Position numbers and translations under genes: made by a program. From a bacterium (GTDB lineage Bacteria > Sysuimicrobiota > Sysuimicrobiia > Sysuimicrobiales > Segetimicrobiaceae), in the NCBI GenBank assembly GCA_035307765.1, contig DATGHU010000041.1:62001-126000 (forward strand): a stretch of DNA of 64,000 bases, given 5' to 3'. The notes under the pieces are model-generated. The model saw only the letters and a program-made list of their open reading frames with translations. It was not told the DNA's origin and searched no databases. Shown one piece after another: positions 34,609 through 43,306 of this stretch. Position 1 is the first letter of the stretch. Every line of letters starts with the position of its first letter.

Positions 34609-35550
34609 TCATCCGGCCAGATGCTTGGAGAACCAGTCGAGGGTCATTCCCCACGCGTCCTTCGCCGCGGCCGGCACGTAGCGGAGGTTCGTGTCGTCGA
34701 AGAAGTTGGCGCCGGCCTTCGGCTCCAGCTTGACGATGAACGGCAGCCCGGCCTTCTTCATTGCGGTGTCGAACTGCGTGATGCCCTCTTCGTCGCGCCG
34801 CTCGTCCTCGCCGTAGATTTCCAGCACCCCCGCGCTCAGCGTCGACACCACGCGGGGCGAGGGGACGGCACCCGAGATGGCGACCGCGGATCGCACGTCC
34901 GGGTTTGAGGTCAGGAGCAGCCAGATGAGATTGCCCCCGATCCCCACGCCCATCGCGCCGACCCGGGACTTCGCCACCGACGGCCGCGTCTCCAGGTACC
35001 GCACGGCGGAGTTGAGGTCCTGGAGGATCTGTGGCGGCCCCATGGCCTGAAGGGCTGCGGTAATCTTCGCGGGATCGCCGAGCTTCTCCACCCCCCCGCT
35101 TCGCGAGGTCATGTCCGGGGCCAGTGCCACGTACCCGGCTTTGGCGAGTCGGCGGGTGATGTCCTTGAAGTGCTCGGTCAGCCCCTGGCTGTCGTGGATC
35201 ACCAGAAGGCCCGGATAGACGTCCTCGGCCCGAGGGCCGGATAGGTACCCCAGCAGCGTGCCGGTGACGCCCGGATACTGCACCATGCCGGCGGTGATGG
35301 CGGGGTCATCCGGTTTGACCGTGACGCCCGAGGCGGCCTCCTTGTCGGGGGGGTCGCCCGGTCTCGGCGGGGTCGCCGGTTGAGCGGTCGCCGCCTGCGC
35401 CGGCCCGGGCAACATCCCGATGCCCCCTCCGAGCGCCTGCCCTCCGTAGAGGAAGGCGGCGGTGAGGCCGATTCGCTCCCCCCCGCGCAGGAGCATCCGA
35501 AGGAGCTGCCTGCGTCCAAGCCGATGCCGTGGATCGCCCACTGGTCTCAT
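34609..35550 (-). CDS. Tat-exported dienelactone hydrolase-like protein lacking catalytic residues
   Basis: I start at ATG 35550 (complement). The 313-residue product opens with a twin-arginine signal (LGRRQLLRML, residues 11-20, then a hydrophobic stretch ending AQA near 53). The rest has the alpha/beta-hydrolase order of the DLH family (PGLLVIHDSQGLTEHFKDI; YGEDERRDEEG; WGMTLDWFSKHL). The nucleophile motif, normally G-x-C-x-G-G, reads GVGIGG at 201-206 with Gly203 in place of Cys. The catalytic His region reads KAGANFF (Ala281), and the Asp is Glu. It may bind rather than hydrolyse. It is next to an MFS gene and the sugar-acid operon on the same strand. Confidence 0.75.
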   Translation of the reverse strand: MRPVGDPRHRLGRRQLLRMLLRGGERIGLTAAFLYGGQALGGGIGMLPGPAQAATAQPATPPRPGDPPDKEAASGVTVKPDDPAITAGMVQYPGVTGTLLGYLSGPRAEDVYPGLLVIHDSQGLTEHFKDITRRLAKAGYVALAPDMTSRSGGVEKLGDPAKITAALQAMGPPQILQDLNSAVRYLETRPSVAKSRVGAMGVGIGGNLIWLLLTSNPDVRSAVAISGAVPSPRVVSTLSAGVLEIYGEDERRDEEGITQFDTAMKKAGLPFIVKLEPKAGANFFDDTNLRYVPAAAKDAWGMTLDWFSKHLAG

Positions 35551-35572
35551 GTCACGACTCCCCCGCCTCGCG

Positions 35573-36814
35573 TTATCTATGATCCAACGTTTCTCCTGCC
35601 GCCTGAGGTTCCTGCTCGATGAGCGGATCGGGGGGATCCCAGGCCCGGGGGTCGGACGGCAGCACAAGCGCGATGGCCAGCGCCGCGGTCGGGATCAGCG
35701 CGGTCAGGTCCATCGCCGTCCTCAGGCCCCAGCGGTCGGCGACGGCCCCCAGGACCGCAACCCCCACCCCGCCCATTCCGACGGCGAACCCGATGATCAG
35801 CCCGGAGATCATGCCGATTCGGTCGGGGACCAGTTCCTGCGCCATGACCATCACCACCGCGAACGTGCTCACCACCGCCATGCCGGAAATCGTCGCGGCA
35901 AGCAGCGTTAGTATTCCGCTCGTGCGCGTCAGCATCAGCAGCAGGGGGGGGAGGATCGTCATCGAGAAGATGAGCGCGGCCCGACGGCCCCACCGGTCCG
36001 CGGCGATGCCGCCGATCAGCGTTCCGATCGCCCCCGCGCCGAGGAACAGGCTCACGAGCGCGCCGCCGTACCGCGGGTCCAGGTGGCGAATGTCCGTAAA
36101 GTAGAGGGGAATGAAGCTGGCCGTTCCCACGGAAACCCAGGATCGGAGGATGACGAACACGATGAGCAGGATGAGCACCCCCGTCGCGCCGCGGCGCATA
36201 CGCGGGTTCGCCGCCGTCCCATGGGCAGGGGGTCCCGCCGGGGTTGCCCACTCCGCTTCCAGGTTCTGACGCTGGCGCGGGCTGATGACCTGCCACAGCA
36301 GGATCGCCGCGGGGATACTGAAGATGAGGAGATAGCCTATCCCGTGGACCCCCGCGCTTCCGAGCGCGAGGCTCGCCGCAGCCGGTCCGAAGCCATAGCC
36401 GATGTTCCCCCCCACGGAGAAATAGGACATGCCCGTGGCGCGCCGCTGACCCGCGGCCAGCCCGGCGTATCGGTACCCCTCCGGGTGGAACGCGGCGACC
36501 CCCAGGCCCGAGATTAAGATCAGGAAGATCGTGAGGGCATAGTGGGGCGATAGGACGGCGAGGGTCATCCCCACGCCCGCCAGGAGCGCGCCGACCGGCA
36601 TCAGCCACCGCATCCCGATCCGGTCGCTCAGCACGCCGAACGCCGGCTGGATCACCGAGGAGCTGATGTTGGCCATCAGCACGATGAAGCCCACCCCCGC
36701 GTAGGAGAGGTGGAACAAGGCCTTGAAGACCGGGAGGAGTGCCGGGATCGCGCCCTGCGACAGATCGGTAGCGAAGTGCCCGTAGCTGAGGGCGGCGAGG
36801 ATGCGGCGGTTCAC
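35573..36814 (-). CDS. MFS transporter, fosmidomycin-resistance (Fsr)-like
   Basis: A 413-residue twelve-helix major facilitator. The start chosen is GTG 36814 (complement); no ATG or clear ribosome site is nearby. The N-terminus (LAALSYGHFATDLSQGAIPALLPVF) closely matches the Fsr/YfnC group, and VLSDRIGMRWL and AADRWGRRAA are motif A in each half. The family exports drugs; the native substrate is unknown. The tail ends in a Pro/Asp-rich segment. It is divergent to the SDR gene. Confidence 0.83.
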   Translation of the reverse strand: MNRRILAALSYGHFATDLSQGAIPALLPVFKALFHLSYAGVGFIVLMANISSSVIQPAFGVLSDRIGMRWLMPVGALLAGVGMTLAVLSPHYALTIFLILISGLGVAAFHPEGYRYAGLAAGQRRATGMSYFSVGGNIGYGFGPAAASLALGSAGVHGIGYLLIFSIPAAILLWQVISPRQRQNLEAEWATPAGPPAHGTAANPRMRRGATGVLILLIVFVILRSWVSVGTASFIPLYFTDIRHLDPRYGGALVSLFLGAGAIGTLIGGIAADRWGRRAALIFSMTILPPLLLMLTRTSGILTLLAATISGMAVVSTFAVVMVMAQELVPDRIGMISGLIIGFAVGMGGVGVAVLGAVADRWGLRTAMDLTALIPTAALAIALVLPSDPRAWDPPDPLIEQEPQAAGETLDHR

Positions 36815-36904
36815 GGGAACCGATTCGACGGTGCACGGGACGGGACCTTGACTGCGCGCATCGCCGGTGCACGCGCCGGCGGGTGGGATCGGAGGAGGCG
36901 GAGG

Positions 36905-37615
36905 ATGGCCGCGGAGCTCTCTGGGCAGGTGATCATCGTGACGGGCGCGGGCCGTGGGATCGGGCGGGCGGTGGCCGCCGATCTGGCGGAGGCCGGCGCG
37001 CGGGTGGTGCTGGTGGCGCGAACGAACGACGACCTGGTGCGCGCGGTAGAAGCGATCGGAGAGCCGCGGGCCACGGCGGTCCCGGGCGACGTCACCGATG
37101 AAGCCACCGCCGCCGCGGCGGTGGCTCGGGCGCGGGAGTGGGGAGGTCGCCTCGATGCCGTCGTGAACAATGCCGGGGTAGGGTGGCGCGGAGCCACCCA
37201 CGAAATGCCGGCGGCGGAATGGCGCCGGCTGCTCGATGTCAACCTGACGGGGGTGTTCCTCTTCACCCGCGCCGCGCTCCCGCCAATGCTGGCGCAGCGG
37301 CGCGGGCACATCGTGAACATCGCCTCGGGCGCCGGACGCGCCGGCTCGCCGGGGAACGCGGCCTATTGCGCATCGAAGTATGGGGTCGTCGGGTTCACCG
37401 AAGCGGTGGGGCTGGAGGTCCGAGGCACCGGGGTGAAGGTGAGCGTGGTCGAGCCGGGCGCGGTGCGCACCGACTTCTCCGAAAGCGCCGCGCGCCGGAG
37501 TTGGGCGCTGGATCCGGATGACGTCGCCCGGGTCGTCCGGGTGGTCCTCGCCACCGGGCCGAACGTCTGGATCCGAGAGGCGTTCGTCACGCCGTTGGCG
37601 GTTCCCAAAGCATGA
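36905..37615 (+). CDS. Short-chain dehydrogenase/reductase (SDR)
   Basis: A 236-residue classical SDR with a GGAGGAGGCGGAGG run just before the ATG. The cofactor motif TGAGRGIG is at residues 13-20, the NNAG structural motif near 88, the catalytic serine in IASGAG, and YCASK near 148-152 gives Tyr and Lys. It reduces or oxidises a carbonyl/alcohol with NAD(P)(H). Arginine after the first acidic position (VARTND) hints at NADP preference. The substrate is not visible. It is divergent from the Fsr-like gene. Confidence 0.9.
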   Translation: MAAELSGQVIIVTGAGRGIGRAVAADLAEAGARVVLVARTNDDLVRAVEAIGEPRATAVPGDVTDEATAAAAVARAREWGGRLDAVVNNAGVGWRGATHEMPAAEWRRLLDVNLTGVFLFTRAALPPMLAQRRGHIVNIASGAGRAGSPGNAAYCASKYGVVGFTEAVGLEVRGTGVKVSVVEPGAVRTDFSESAARRSWALDPDDVARVVRVVLATGPNVWIREAFVTPLAVPKA

Positions 37616-37711
37616 AGCCTCGGCTGCGTACGCCCCGGCGGGGGCACTAATCCCTGTGGGGGCGTGCTGCGGCGTCGGGCCCCAAGACACACCATCCGCG
37701 GGGTGCGGAGC

Positions 37712-39001
37712 ATGATGCGCAGGTGTTCACGGATCGGCTTCGGGCGAGCGGCGGCGGGCGCGCTGGCCGCGGTGCTCGCCCTCCCGCTCGCCTCGCCGGG
37801 GGCGGTTCCGACGCCGGCGGCGGTCGAGGAAGTCCTGTCGCAGGTGTCGGGCCCGCGGGCGTACGGGCACGTCCTGGAGCTGTCCCAGAAGATCGGCCCC
37901 CACGTGGCCGGGAGCCGCCAGGACCGGCCGGCCGGGGCGTACATCGCCGGTCAGCTGGAAAAGGATGGGTACGGGGTGGAGTGGCAGCCGTTTCAGTTTC
38001 CGTTCTTCGGGGTGCGCGCGATCGCATTGAGTGTGCCGTCGGCCCCCGCCGTGGTGCTCCATCCAAACGTCATGGTGTATTCGCCCTCGACGGTCGATGG
38101 GGGGATCACCGCGCAGGTGGTCGACATCGGGCTGGGGGGACTCGACGACGTTCGCGCGAAGCCACCCGTGGGGAAGATCGCGCTGATCCTGCGCGGCGGG
38201 ATGACGTTTGCCGAGAAGGTCAAGAACGCGGGCGATGCCGGAGCGCTGGCCGCCATCATTTATAATGCTCAGGCGGGCGACCTGCGCGGTGTCGTCGGCC
38301 GGGGCGCGAAGATCCCCGCGGTCAGCTTGTCCGGTGTCGACGGTGAACGCCTGCTCACCCTCGTTCGCGCGGGCCCCCTGACCGTGCACCTTAACGTGCA
38401 GACCGTCGACGAGCAGCGCACCACGTGGAACATCATCGCCACCAAGCCCGGCACCCGGGACGCGCACCGCGTCGTGGTGGTGGGGGCGCACCGCGACACG
38501 GTGGAGGGGGCCCCGGGGGCCAACGACAACACCTCCGGCGTCGCCACCGCCCTCGAGGTGGCGGAGGTGCTCCGCGGCGTGCCGCTGGCGCTGACCGTCC
38601 GGTTCGTGTTCTTCGGCGAAGAGGAGTACGGGCTCTATGGCTCCGAGTACTACGTCCACCACATGGGCGCCGATCCCGTGGTCGGCATGGTGGATCTCGA
38701 CATGGAAGGGGTGGGCGAGAAACTGCAACTGGCCAGGGACAAGGGCAGCGACGAGCTCGTCCACACCGCGGCCGCGGTCGCCGAGCGCCTCGGTATCAAG
38801 GTGACCGTCCAGCCCTCCGGCGGCAGCGACCACCAGAGCTTCGAGGCGGTGGGCGTCCCCACCGTCTTCATCTTGCGGCCCGATGATCCGTACTACGACA
38901 CCCCGAAGGATACGGTGGATCGGGTGGACCCGAATCTGCTGGCGGTGTCCGCCCGGCTGGCGACGGCGGTGGTGCTGGACGTCGCCGGCGCCGGGCGGTA
39001 A
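37712..39001 (+). CDS. Secreted M28-family zinc peptidase with PA domain
   Basis: I start at ATG 37712; a second ATG follows in frame. The 429-residue protein has a signal peptide (AAAGALAAVLALPLASPG), then an N-terminal domain with a PA insert (SPSTVDGGITAQVVDIG onwards) and the M28 core. Zinc ligands are visible in GAHRDTVEGAPGANDNTSG, FFGEEEYGLYGSE (catalytic and metal Glu), DLDMEG and GGSDHQSF. It should remove N-terminal amino acids from peptides outside the membrane. It keeps the Glu-Glu pair that the other M28 protein (10.4-12.2 kb) lacks. Confidence 0.9.
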   Translation: MMRRCSRIGFGRAAAGALAAVLALPLASPGAVPTPAAVEEVLSQVSGPRAYGHVLELSQKIGPHVAGSRQDRPAGAYIAGQLEKDGYGVEWQPFQFPFFGVRAIALSVPSAPAVVLHPNVMVYSPSTVDGGITAQVVDIGLGGLDDVRAKPPVGKIALILRGGMTFAEKVKNAGDAGALAAIIYNAQAGDLRGVVGRGAKIPAVSLSGVDGERLLTLVRAGPLTVHLNVQTVDEQRTTWNIIATKPGTRDAHRVVVVGAHRDTVEGAPGANDNTSGVATALEVAEVLRGVPLALTVRFVFFGEEEYGLYGSEYYVHHMGADPVVGMVDLDMEGVGEKLQLARDKGSDELVHTAAAVAERLGIKVTVQPSGGSDHQSFEAVGVPTVFILRPDDPYYDTPKDTVDRVDPNLLAVSARLATAVVLDVAGAGR

Positions 39002-39060
39002 GGAACGCAGATCACCGGCCGCACGATCACCGCGGGGACACCAGCGTTTTCGGACGCGAT

Positions 39061-39618
39061 CTAGGACGCCTTGACGTTGGCCCCCACTTTCGTGGTGTCG
39101 GTGACAAAGGTGCCGGCCGGAACCTCGACGTCGTTCCCTCTCACCAGCGCCCCGGCCAGCAGTCCCACCGGGCCGAGGACGATCGCGCCGGCGACGGTGG
39201 CACCGGCCGCCCCCGCACGGCTCTTGTTAATCATGTCCTTCGAGACCACCACGTCGGTGAGCTTGATCGGTTTGCCGTCCACCCCGGTCGCGGAGATGAA
39301 TCCGACGACCACCTTCGCGCTCTTGCCGAAGACGCCCGGTTTGCCGACCTGGGTGACGGTTCCCGACGCCGGCGCGCCCGCCCGGAGGATCACGTGCCGG
39401 TTCACGATCACGTTGCCCGTCACCTTGAAGTGCACCCGGTTGCCCGCGGTCGTCTTCCGGGAATCGACCCCGGTGACGAACTGCAGTCCGATCGGAGTCC
39501 CCGCCGGAACCCACACCATCGTCGCGGCCGCCGCCGGCGCACCGCTGAGGCTGACTGTCAGCGCCATCGCCGCGGCGATGGCCAGCGAGCTTCCGGCGTG
39601 CGTTCGTTGAGTCTGCAT
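39061..39618 (-). CDS. Secreted hypothetical protein
   Basis: I start at ATG 39618 (complement), with GGGAG 7 bp upstream. The 185-residue product has a signal peptide ending near AAAATM (residue 34) and a mature beta-rich domain with repeats of V/T-rich strands (GTPIGLQFVTGVDSR; HFKVTGNVIVNRHVILRAG). A hydrophobic alanine/glycine run (AAGATVAGAIVLGPVGLLAG) lies near 142-161, possibly a membrane-associated helix. The pattern suits a cell-surface or adhesion-type module of limited size; I recognise no named family. Confidence 0.6.
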   Translation of the reverse strand: MQTQRTHAGSSLAIAAAMALTVSLSGAPAAAATMVWVPAGTPIGLQFVTGVDSRKTTAGNRVHFKVTGNVIVNRHVILRAGAPASGTVTQVGKPGVFGKSAKVVVGFISATGVDGKPIKLTDVVVSKDMINKSRAGAAGATVAGAIVLGPVGLLAGALVRGNDVEVPAGTFVTDTTKVGANVKAS

Positions 39619-39722
39619 CGCGTCATCTCCCGTCGTGGGACCGTCATCGTGGGTCCCACGTGACCTCGACGGACCCGGTTGGGGAAAAGTTCCCTTCGGA
39701 TGATGCCCCACGGACGCCGAGT

Positions 39723-40328
39723 CTAACCGTCGCCGAACATCGCACCCTCATCGTTCCGGCGGTACGTGTGCACCTCGTCAGCCGTGAACCACAGCGGCAC
39801 CTCGTGGGCCGCCTCGTCCACGGTCCCCGAGGCGTGGATCAGGTTGCGGACCGGTCGGCGGCCGGCATTGGCGACCGTCGGCGCGTCGATCGAGAAGTCG
39901 CCGCGGATCGTGCCCGGTTCGGCGAAGACCGGTAGGGTCTTCCCGACGATCTTTCGGGTGACGCTGACCGCGTGCACGCCTTCCAGGACCGCGGCGATCA
40001 CCGGCGTGGTCTGCATGAAGTCGATCAGCCACTGGCGGACCTGGCGCCCGATTTCCCCGGCGTCATCCGTCCCCATCATTACCCGGACGTCGAGTCCATA
40101 GCTCTCGAACGCCTCGAGCGTCTTGCCGCCGATCACGCGGATCCACGCGTCGTCATCGGGATAGTGCCGCTCCAGCACCTCCCGAGTCGCCCGCACCATC
40201 TTCAGCCCCACGATCTTCAGCCCGACCCGCTCCAGCCGGGCCAGGATGGTCCCGGATAATGCGCGCTGGACCCCGTCGGGTTTGATCAGGATCAACGTGC
40301 GCTCATGACGGACGTCTGCCACTCCCAT
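39723..40328 (-). CDS. ndk: Nucleoside diphosphate kinase, long variant with insertion
   Basis: I start at ATG 40328 (complement). The 201-residue protein has the Ndk core: RTLILIKPDGVQR at the N-terminus, TIRGDFSID, and the phosphoryl-carrying His in RNLIHASGTVDEA. It makes NTPs from NDPs and ATP. Standard bacterial Ndk has about 140-150 residues; this one has an extra ~40-residue segment after HYPDDD (IRVIGGKTLEAFESYG and on), a small insertion near DAPTVANAGRRPV, and a longer C-terminus. Longer forms are known in some archaeal and environmental bacterial lineages. It is 19 bp downstream of the GGT gene. Confidence 0.9.
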   Translation of the reverse strand: MGVADVRHERTLILIKPDGVQRALSGTILARLERVGLKIVGLKMVRATREVLERHYPDDDAWIRVIGGKTLEAFESYGLDVRVMMGTDDAGEIGRQVRQWLIDFMQTTPVIAAVLEGVHAVSVTRKIVGKTLPVFAEPGTIRGDFSIDAPTVANAGRRPVRNLIHASGTVDEAAHEVPLWFTADEVHTYRRNDEGAMFGDG

Positions 40329-40347
40329 CCCCCCACTGTCCTTCGCT

Positions 40348-41976
40348 CTAGTATCCGATCGCGCACCCGTCGGGTCTGGGATCGGATCCACCCGCGTAAA
40401 CGTGGTCGTCCGGATTCACGAGGATCACCTGGACCCCTCCGCTCGAGGGCCTGGGGACGACCACGCGGTGGCCCAGTGTGCCCAGCTGCTCGTAGGTCGC
40501 GGGTGGGAATCCGCCTTCCATCCGCAACTCGAACGGCGACCGGATGGTGGCCGGATCCGTGGCCGGGAAGCTGAACCAGCGCGGTTGCTCCACAGCCTCC
40601 TGGACATTCATCTGGTGATGCACGATGTTGCTGAAGACCTGAAAGTCCCACGGGGCCTGCGCGTCTCCCCCCCGGGTCGCCCAGGCGAGATGCGGGCGTC
40701 CCTGCCGGGTCGCCAGGAACGCCATGAGCGTGTGCATCGTCCGCTTGCCCGGCGCGATGCGGTTGGGGTGACCGGGTTCGAGGCTGAACCCTCGCCCGCC
40801 GCGGTTGTTCAAGAGGATGCCCGTGCCCTCCACGACCTCCCCGCACCCGAAGGCGGCGGACAGACTCGTGATGTAGCTCACGACGTTCCCATCCCGGTCC
40901 GCGACCACGAACGCCGTCGTCTCGCCGACCCGTTCTTGGAGCACGCCCGCGGCGACCACCGCCTGGGCCCGCCGAGGGTCGATCGCCCGTCGGCGCTCGC
41001 GGGCGTACGCCTTACTCAGCAGGCGGTCGAGCGGGTTGGACACGAACCGAGGATCCCCCACGTACGCGAGGCGGTCGGCAAAGGCCAGCTTCTTCGCCTC
41101 GACCGCGAGGTGGACCGCCTCGGCCGACCCCCACGGCAGCTCGCCCAGGCTATCTTCTTCGAGGAGGTTCAGCATCTCGAGGAGCACGAAACCCTGGGAG
41201 GGTGGAGGGGTGCTGTGGATCACCAGGTCTCGATGGACGGTCGTCACCGGTGCGCACACCTCGCTGTGGTGTGCGGCCAGGTCCGCGGCTCCGAGCAGCC
41301 CGCCGTGCGCACGCGCGTAGGTTGCGACGGCCTCGGCCAGCGGTCCCTCGTAGAACGTCCGCGCCCCCTGCTCGGCGATCGCGCGGAGCGACCCGGCCAG
41401 GTCGAGCTGAACGAAGACCTCTCCGGCACGGGGCGGACGGCCGTGGGGAAGGTAGATCTGCGCGGAGGAGGGATAGCGGGAGAGGACGGGGGCAACCTCC
41501 CCGAACCACGCCGCCACTTTTTCGCTGATCGGGAAGCCGGACGCGGCGTAGTGGATCGCCGGCTCCAGCAGCCGTGCCAGCGTAAAGCGGCCGCTCCCCC
41601 ACTGCGCGAGCGCGGTGGCCATCGCGTCGATCGCCCCCGGAACCGAGGGGGCCAGCATCCCGCGAAGCGGCATCGTGTCGTATCCGCGCCCCGCGAAGAA
41701 TTCCGGCGTCGCCCCTTGGGGTGCCGCGCCGCTGCCGTTCAGGGCGACCACCCGGCTCAGAGCCGCCTCGTAGTACAGGAGGAAGGTGTCGCCCCCGATG
41801 CCGGTCATCATCGGCATGACCACGCCGAGGACGGCCGCGGCGCACACGGCGGCGTCGATCGCGTTGCCGCCTTCCTCGAGCACGCGCAGCCCGGCGGCCG
41901 ACGCGAGGGGGTGGTCGGTGCCCACCAAGCCGCGCTGGGCCAGGACGACGCTCCGTCCCTGCGTGCGGTGCGTCAT
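40348..41976 (-). CDS. ggt: Gamma-glutamyltransferase, without visible signal peptide
   Basis: I start at ATG 41976 (complement), with GGAGGT upstream. The 542-residue proenzyme is an Ntn-hydrolase that cleaves itself to a large and a small subunit; the new N-terminal nucleophile is Thr353 in GETTAFVVAD. Downstream residues of the small subunit (SAAFGCGEVVEGTGILLNNRG) match the family. It transfers or hydrolyses gamma-glutamyl groups, for example from glutathione. The N-terminus (MTHRTQGRSVVL) has no signal peptide, unlike most bacterial periplasmic GGTs, so a cytoplasmic role is likely. It precedes ndk in the same direction. Confidence 0.92.
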   Translation of the reverse strand: MTHRTQGRSVVLAQRGLVGTDHPLASAAGLRVLEEGGNAIDAAVCAAAVLGVVMPMMTGIGGDTFLLYYEAALSRVVALNGSGAAPQGATPEFFAGRGYDTMPLRGMLAPSVPGAIDAMATALAQWGSGRFTLARLLEPAIHYAASGFPISEKVAAWFGEVAPVLSRYPSSAQIYLPHGRPPRAGEVFVQLDLAGSLRAIAEQGARTFYEGPLAEAVATYARAHGGLLGAADLAAHHSEVCAPVTTVHRDLVIHSTPPPSQGFVLLEMLNLLEEDSLGELPWGSAEAVHLAVEAKKLAFADRLAYVGDPRFVSNPLDRLLSKAYARERRRAIDPRRAQAVVAAGVLQERVGETTAFVVADRDGNVVSYITSLSAAFGCGEVVEGTGILLNNRGGRGFSLEPGHPNRIAPGKRTMHTLMAFLATRQGRPHLAWATRGGDAQAPWDFQVFSNIVHHQMNVQEAVEQPRWFSFPATDPATIRSPFELRMEGGFPPATYEQLGTLGHRVVVPRPSSGGVQVILVNPDDHVYAGGSDPRPDGCAIGY

Positions 41977-42124
41977 GAAGAGACCTCCAGCATTGGGATC
42001 CGCGCGCCCACTCCGTTTATTATACTGATCCGCGGCGGAATGGGAAGAAACGGGAACGTCCGGCGGCGAGTCGTCCACACGACGGGAGCAGGGATGGATT
42101 CCGGCAATCGCCAATCCTCACGCC

Positions 42125-43306
42125 GTGCGATCGCTTGCCCGTCTCTCCATCCTGTGCGTCTCCGCTCTGCTGCCCGCGTTCGGCCACGTCTCCTGGCAGC
42201 CGCGGTCGGCGGAGGCGGCGTCCGGCGTCCCCTCCGCCGTGGTCGTCGCCGAGGGGGTGACCGAGGACGCCACCTCGTCCAACAACGAGGTGAAGATGGT
42301 GCGCGACCCCGCGGTCGGGCTGGTGGTCGCCTACGCCGAGAACGCGGGGGGCACCGCCCAGGTCGTGCTGGCGGTTTCGCACGACGGGGGGAGGCGCTGG
42401 TCGCTCCTGGCGCGGGCGAGCGGAGGGGCGGTGCCGTCGCGGCTCCCCGCGCTGGGGCTCGACCGGGCCGGGCGGCTGCACGTGATCTGGACCCGCTACG
42501 ACGACGGAGTCGGCAAGATCTACTACCGCGTCTGGCAGGGCGGGTGGGTCGCGCCGCAGGCGCGGATTTCCCCCGCCCCCGGGTACGCGGGGTTCCCTTC
42601 GCTCGCGCTCGACGGCCAGGGCCGGCCCCAGGTCGTCTGGTACGGGATCCGCGGAAGCTCGACGCCCGCCTCGACCCGGCACGGATCGATTTACGAAATC
42701 TTCTACACGGGGTTTGACGGCCGGGCGTGGTCGCCGCCGCGGTTGATCTCCGCCGGCCTCCCCGATTCGGTGAACCCGGCGCTCGCCGCCGATCGGACCG
42801 GCCGGCTTCGCGCCGCCTGGTACCAGTCCGACGGCCGAGTCTACCAGGTCCGCTACGCGGAGCGCACGGCCGTTTGGGGCGAGCCGGAGACCGTACTGGC
42901 CACCCGCTCGGACGCCTTCAACCCTGACATCGCCGTTGACGCGAAAGGGCAGGCCGTGCTCGCCTGGGAGCAGCACGACGGCCTCGCGTCGACGATCCGC
43001 TTCACGCGGCGCGTCGGGGGTCGGTGGGAGGCTCCCGCGGCCCTCTCGGACAGTCGGCTCCCGGCGCACCACCCCTCGGTCAGCGTCGCCCCGTCGGGAG
43101 CGATCTGGGTCGCCTGGGATCGCGACGACGGGCAGATTCTCGTGCGGCGCTTCGACGCGCGGTGGGAGCCGGCGGCGCGGGCGGCGGTGGACGGGGGCAA
43201 CAGTTTTCCGAGCGTGCTGGCCTCGGACCAGGGCGTCGATGTCGTGTGGACCCACACCGCCCAGGGGCGGTCGCAGGTCCGCTACGCGCGGCTCGGCGCC
43301 AGGTGA
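42125..43306 (+). CDS. Secreted beta-propeller (BNR/sialidase-like) protein
   Basis: A 393-residue protein starting at GTG, with a signal peptide (SILCVSALLPAFGHVSW, cleavage near residue 31). The rest is a series of strand repeats of the type HDGGRRWS, LHVIWTRYDDG, PQVVWYG, AVLAWEQHDG, IWVAWDRDDG and VDVVWTHT, about seven blades. Asp-rich turn motifs resemble BNR repeats, but no sialidase arginine triad is evident. Likely a surface recognition or scaffolding propeller. The stop overlaps the start of the MutY gene (GTGA). Confidence 0.75.
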   Translation: MRSLARLSILCVSALLPAFGHVSWQPRSAEAASGVPSAVVVAEGVTEDATSSNNEVKMVRDPAVGLVVAYAENAGGTAQVVLAVSHDGGRRWSLLARASGGAVPSRLPALGLDRAGRLHVIWTRYDDGVGKIYYRVWQGGWVAPQARISPAPGYAGFPSLALDGQGRPQVVWYGIRGSSTPASTRHGSIYEIFYTGFDGRAWSPPRLISAGLPDSVNPALAADRTGRLRAAWYQSDGRVYQVRYAERTAVWGEPETVLATRSDAFNPDIAVDAKGQAVLAWEQHDGLASTIRFTRRVGGRWEAPAALSDSRLPAHHPSVSVAPSGAIWVAWDRDDGQILVRRFDARWEPAARAAVDGGNSFPSVLASDQGVDVVWTHTAQGRSQVRYARLGAR

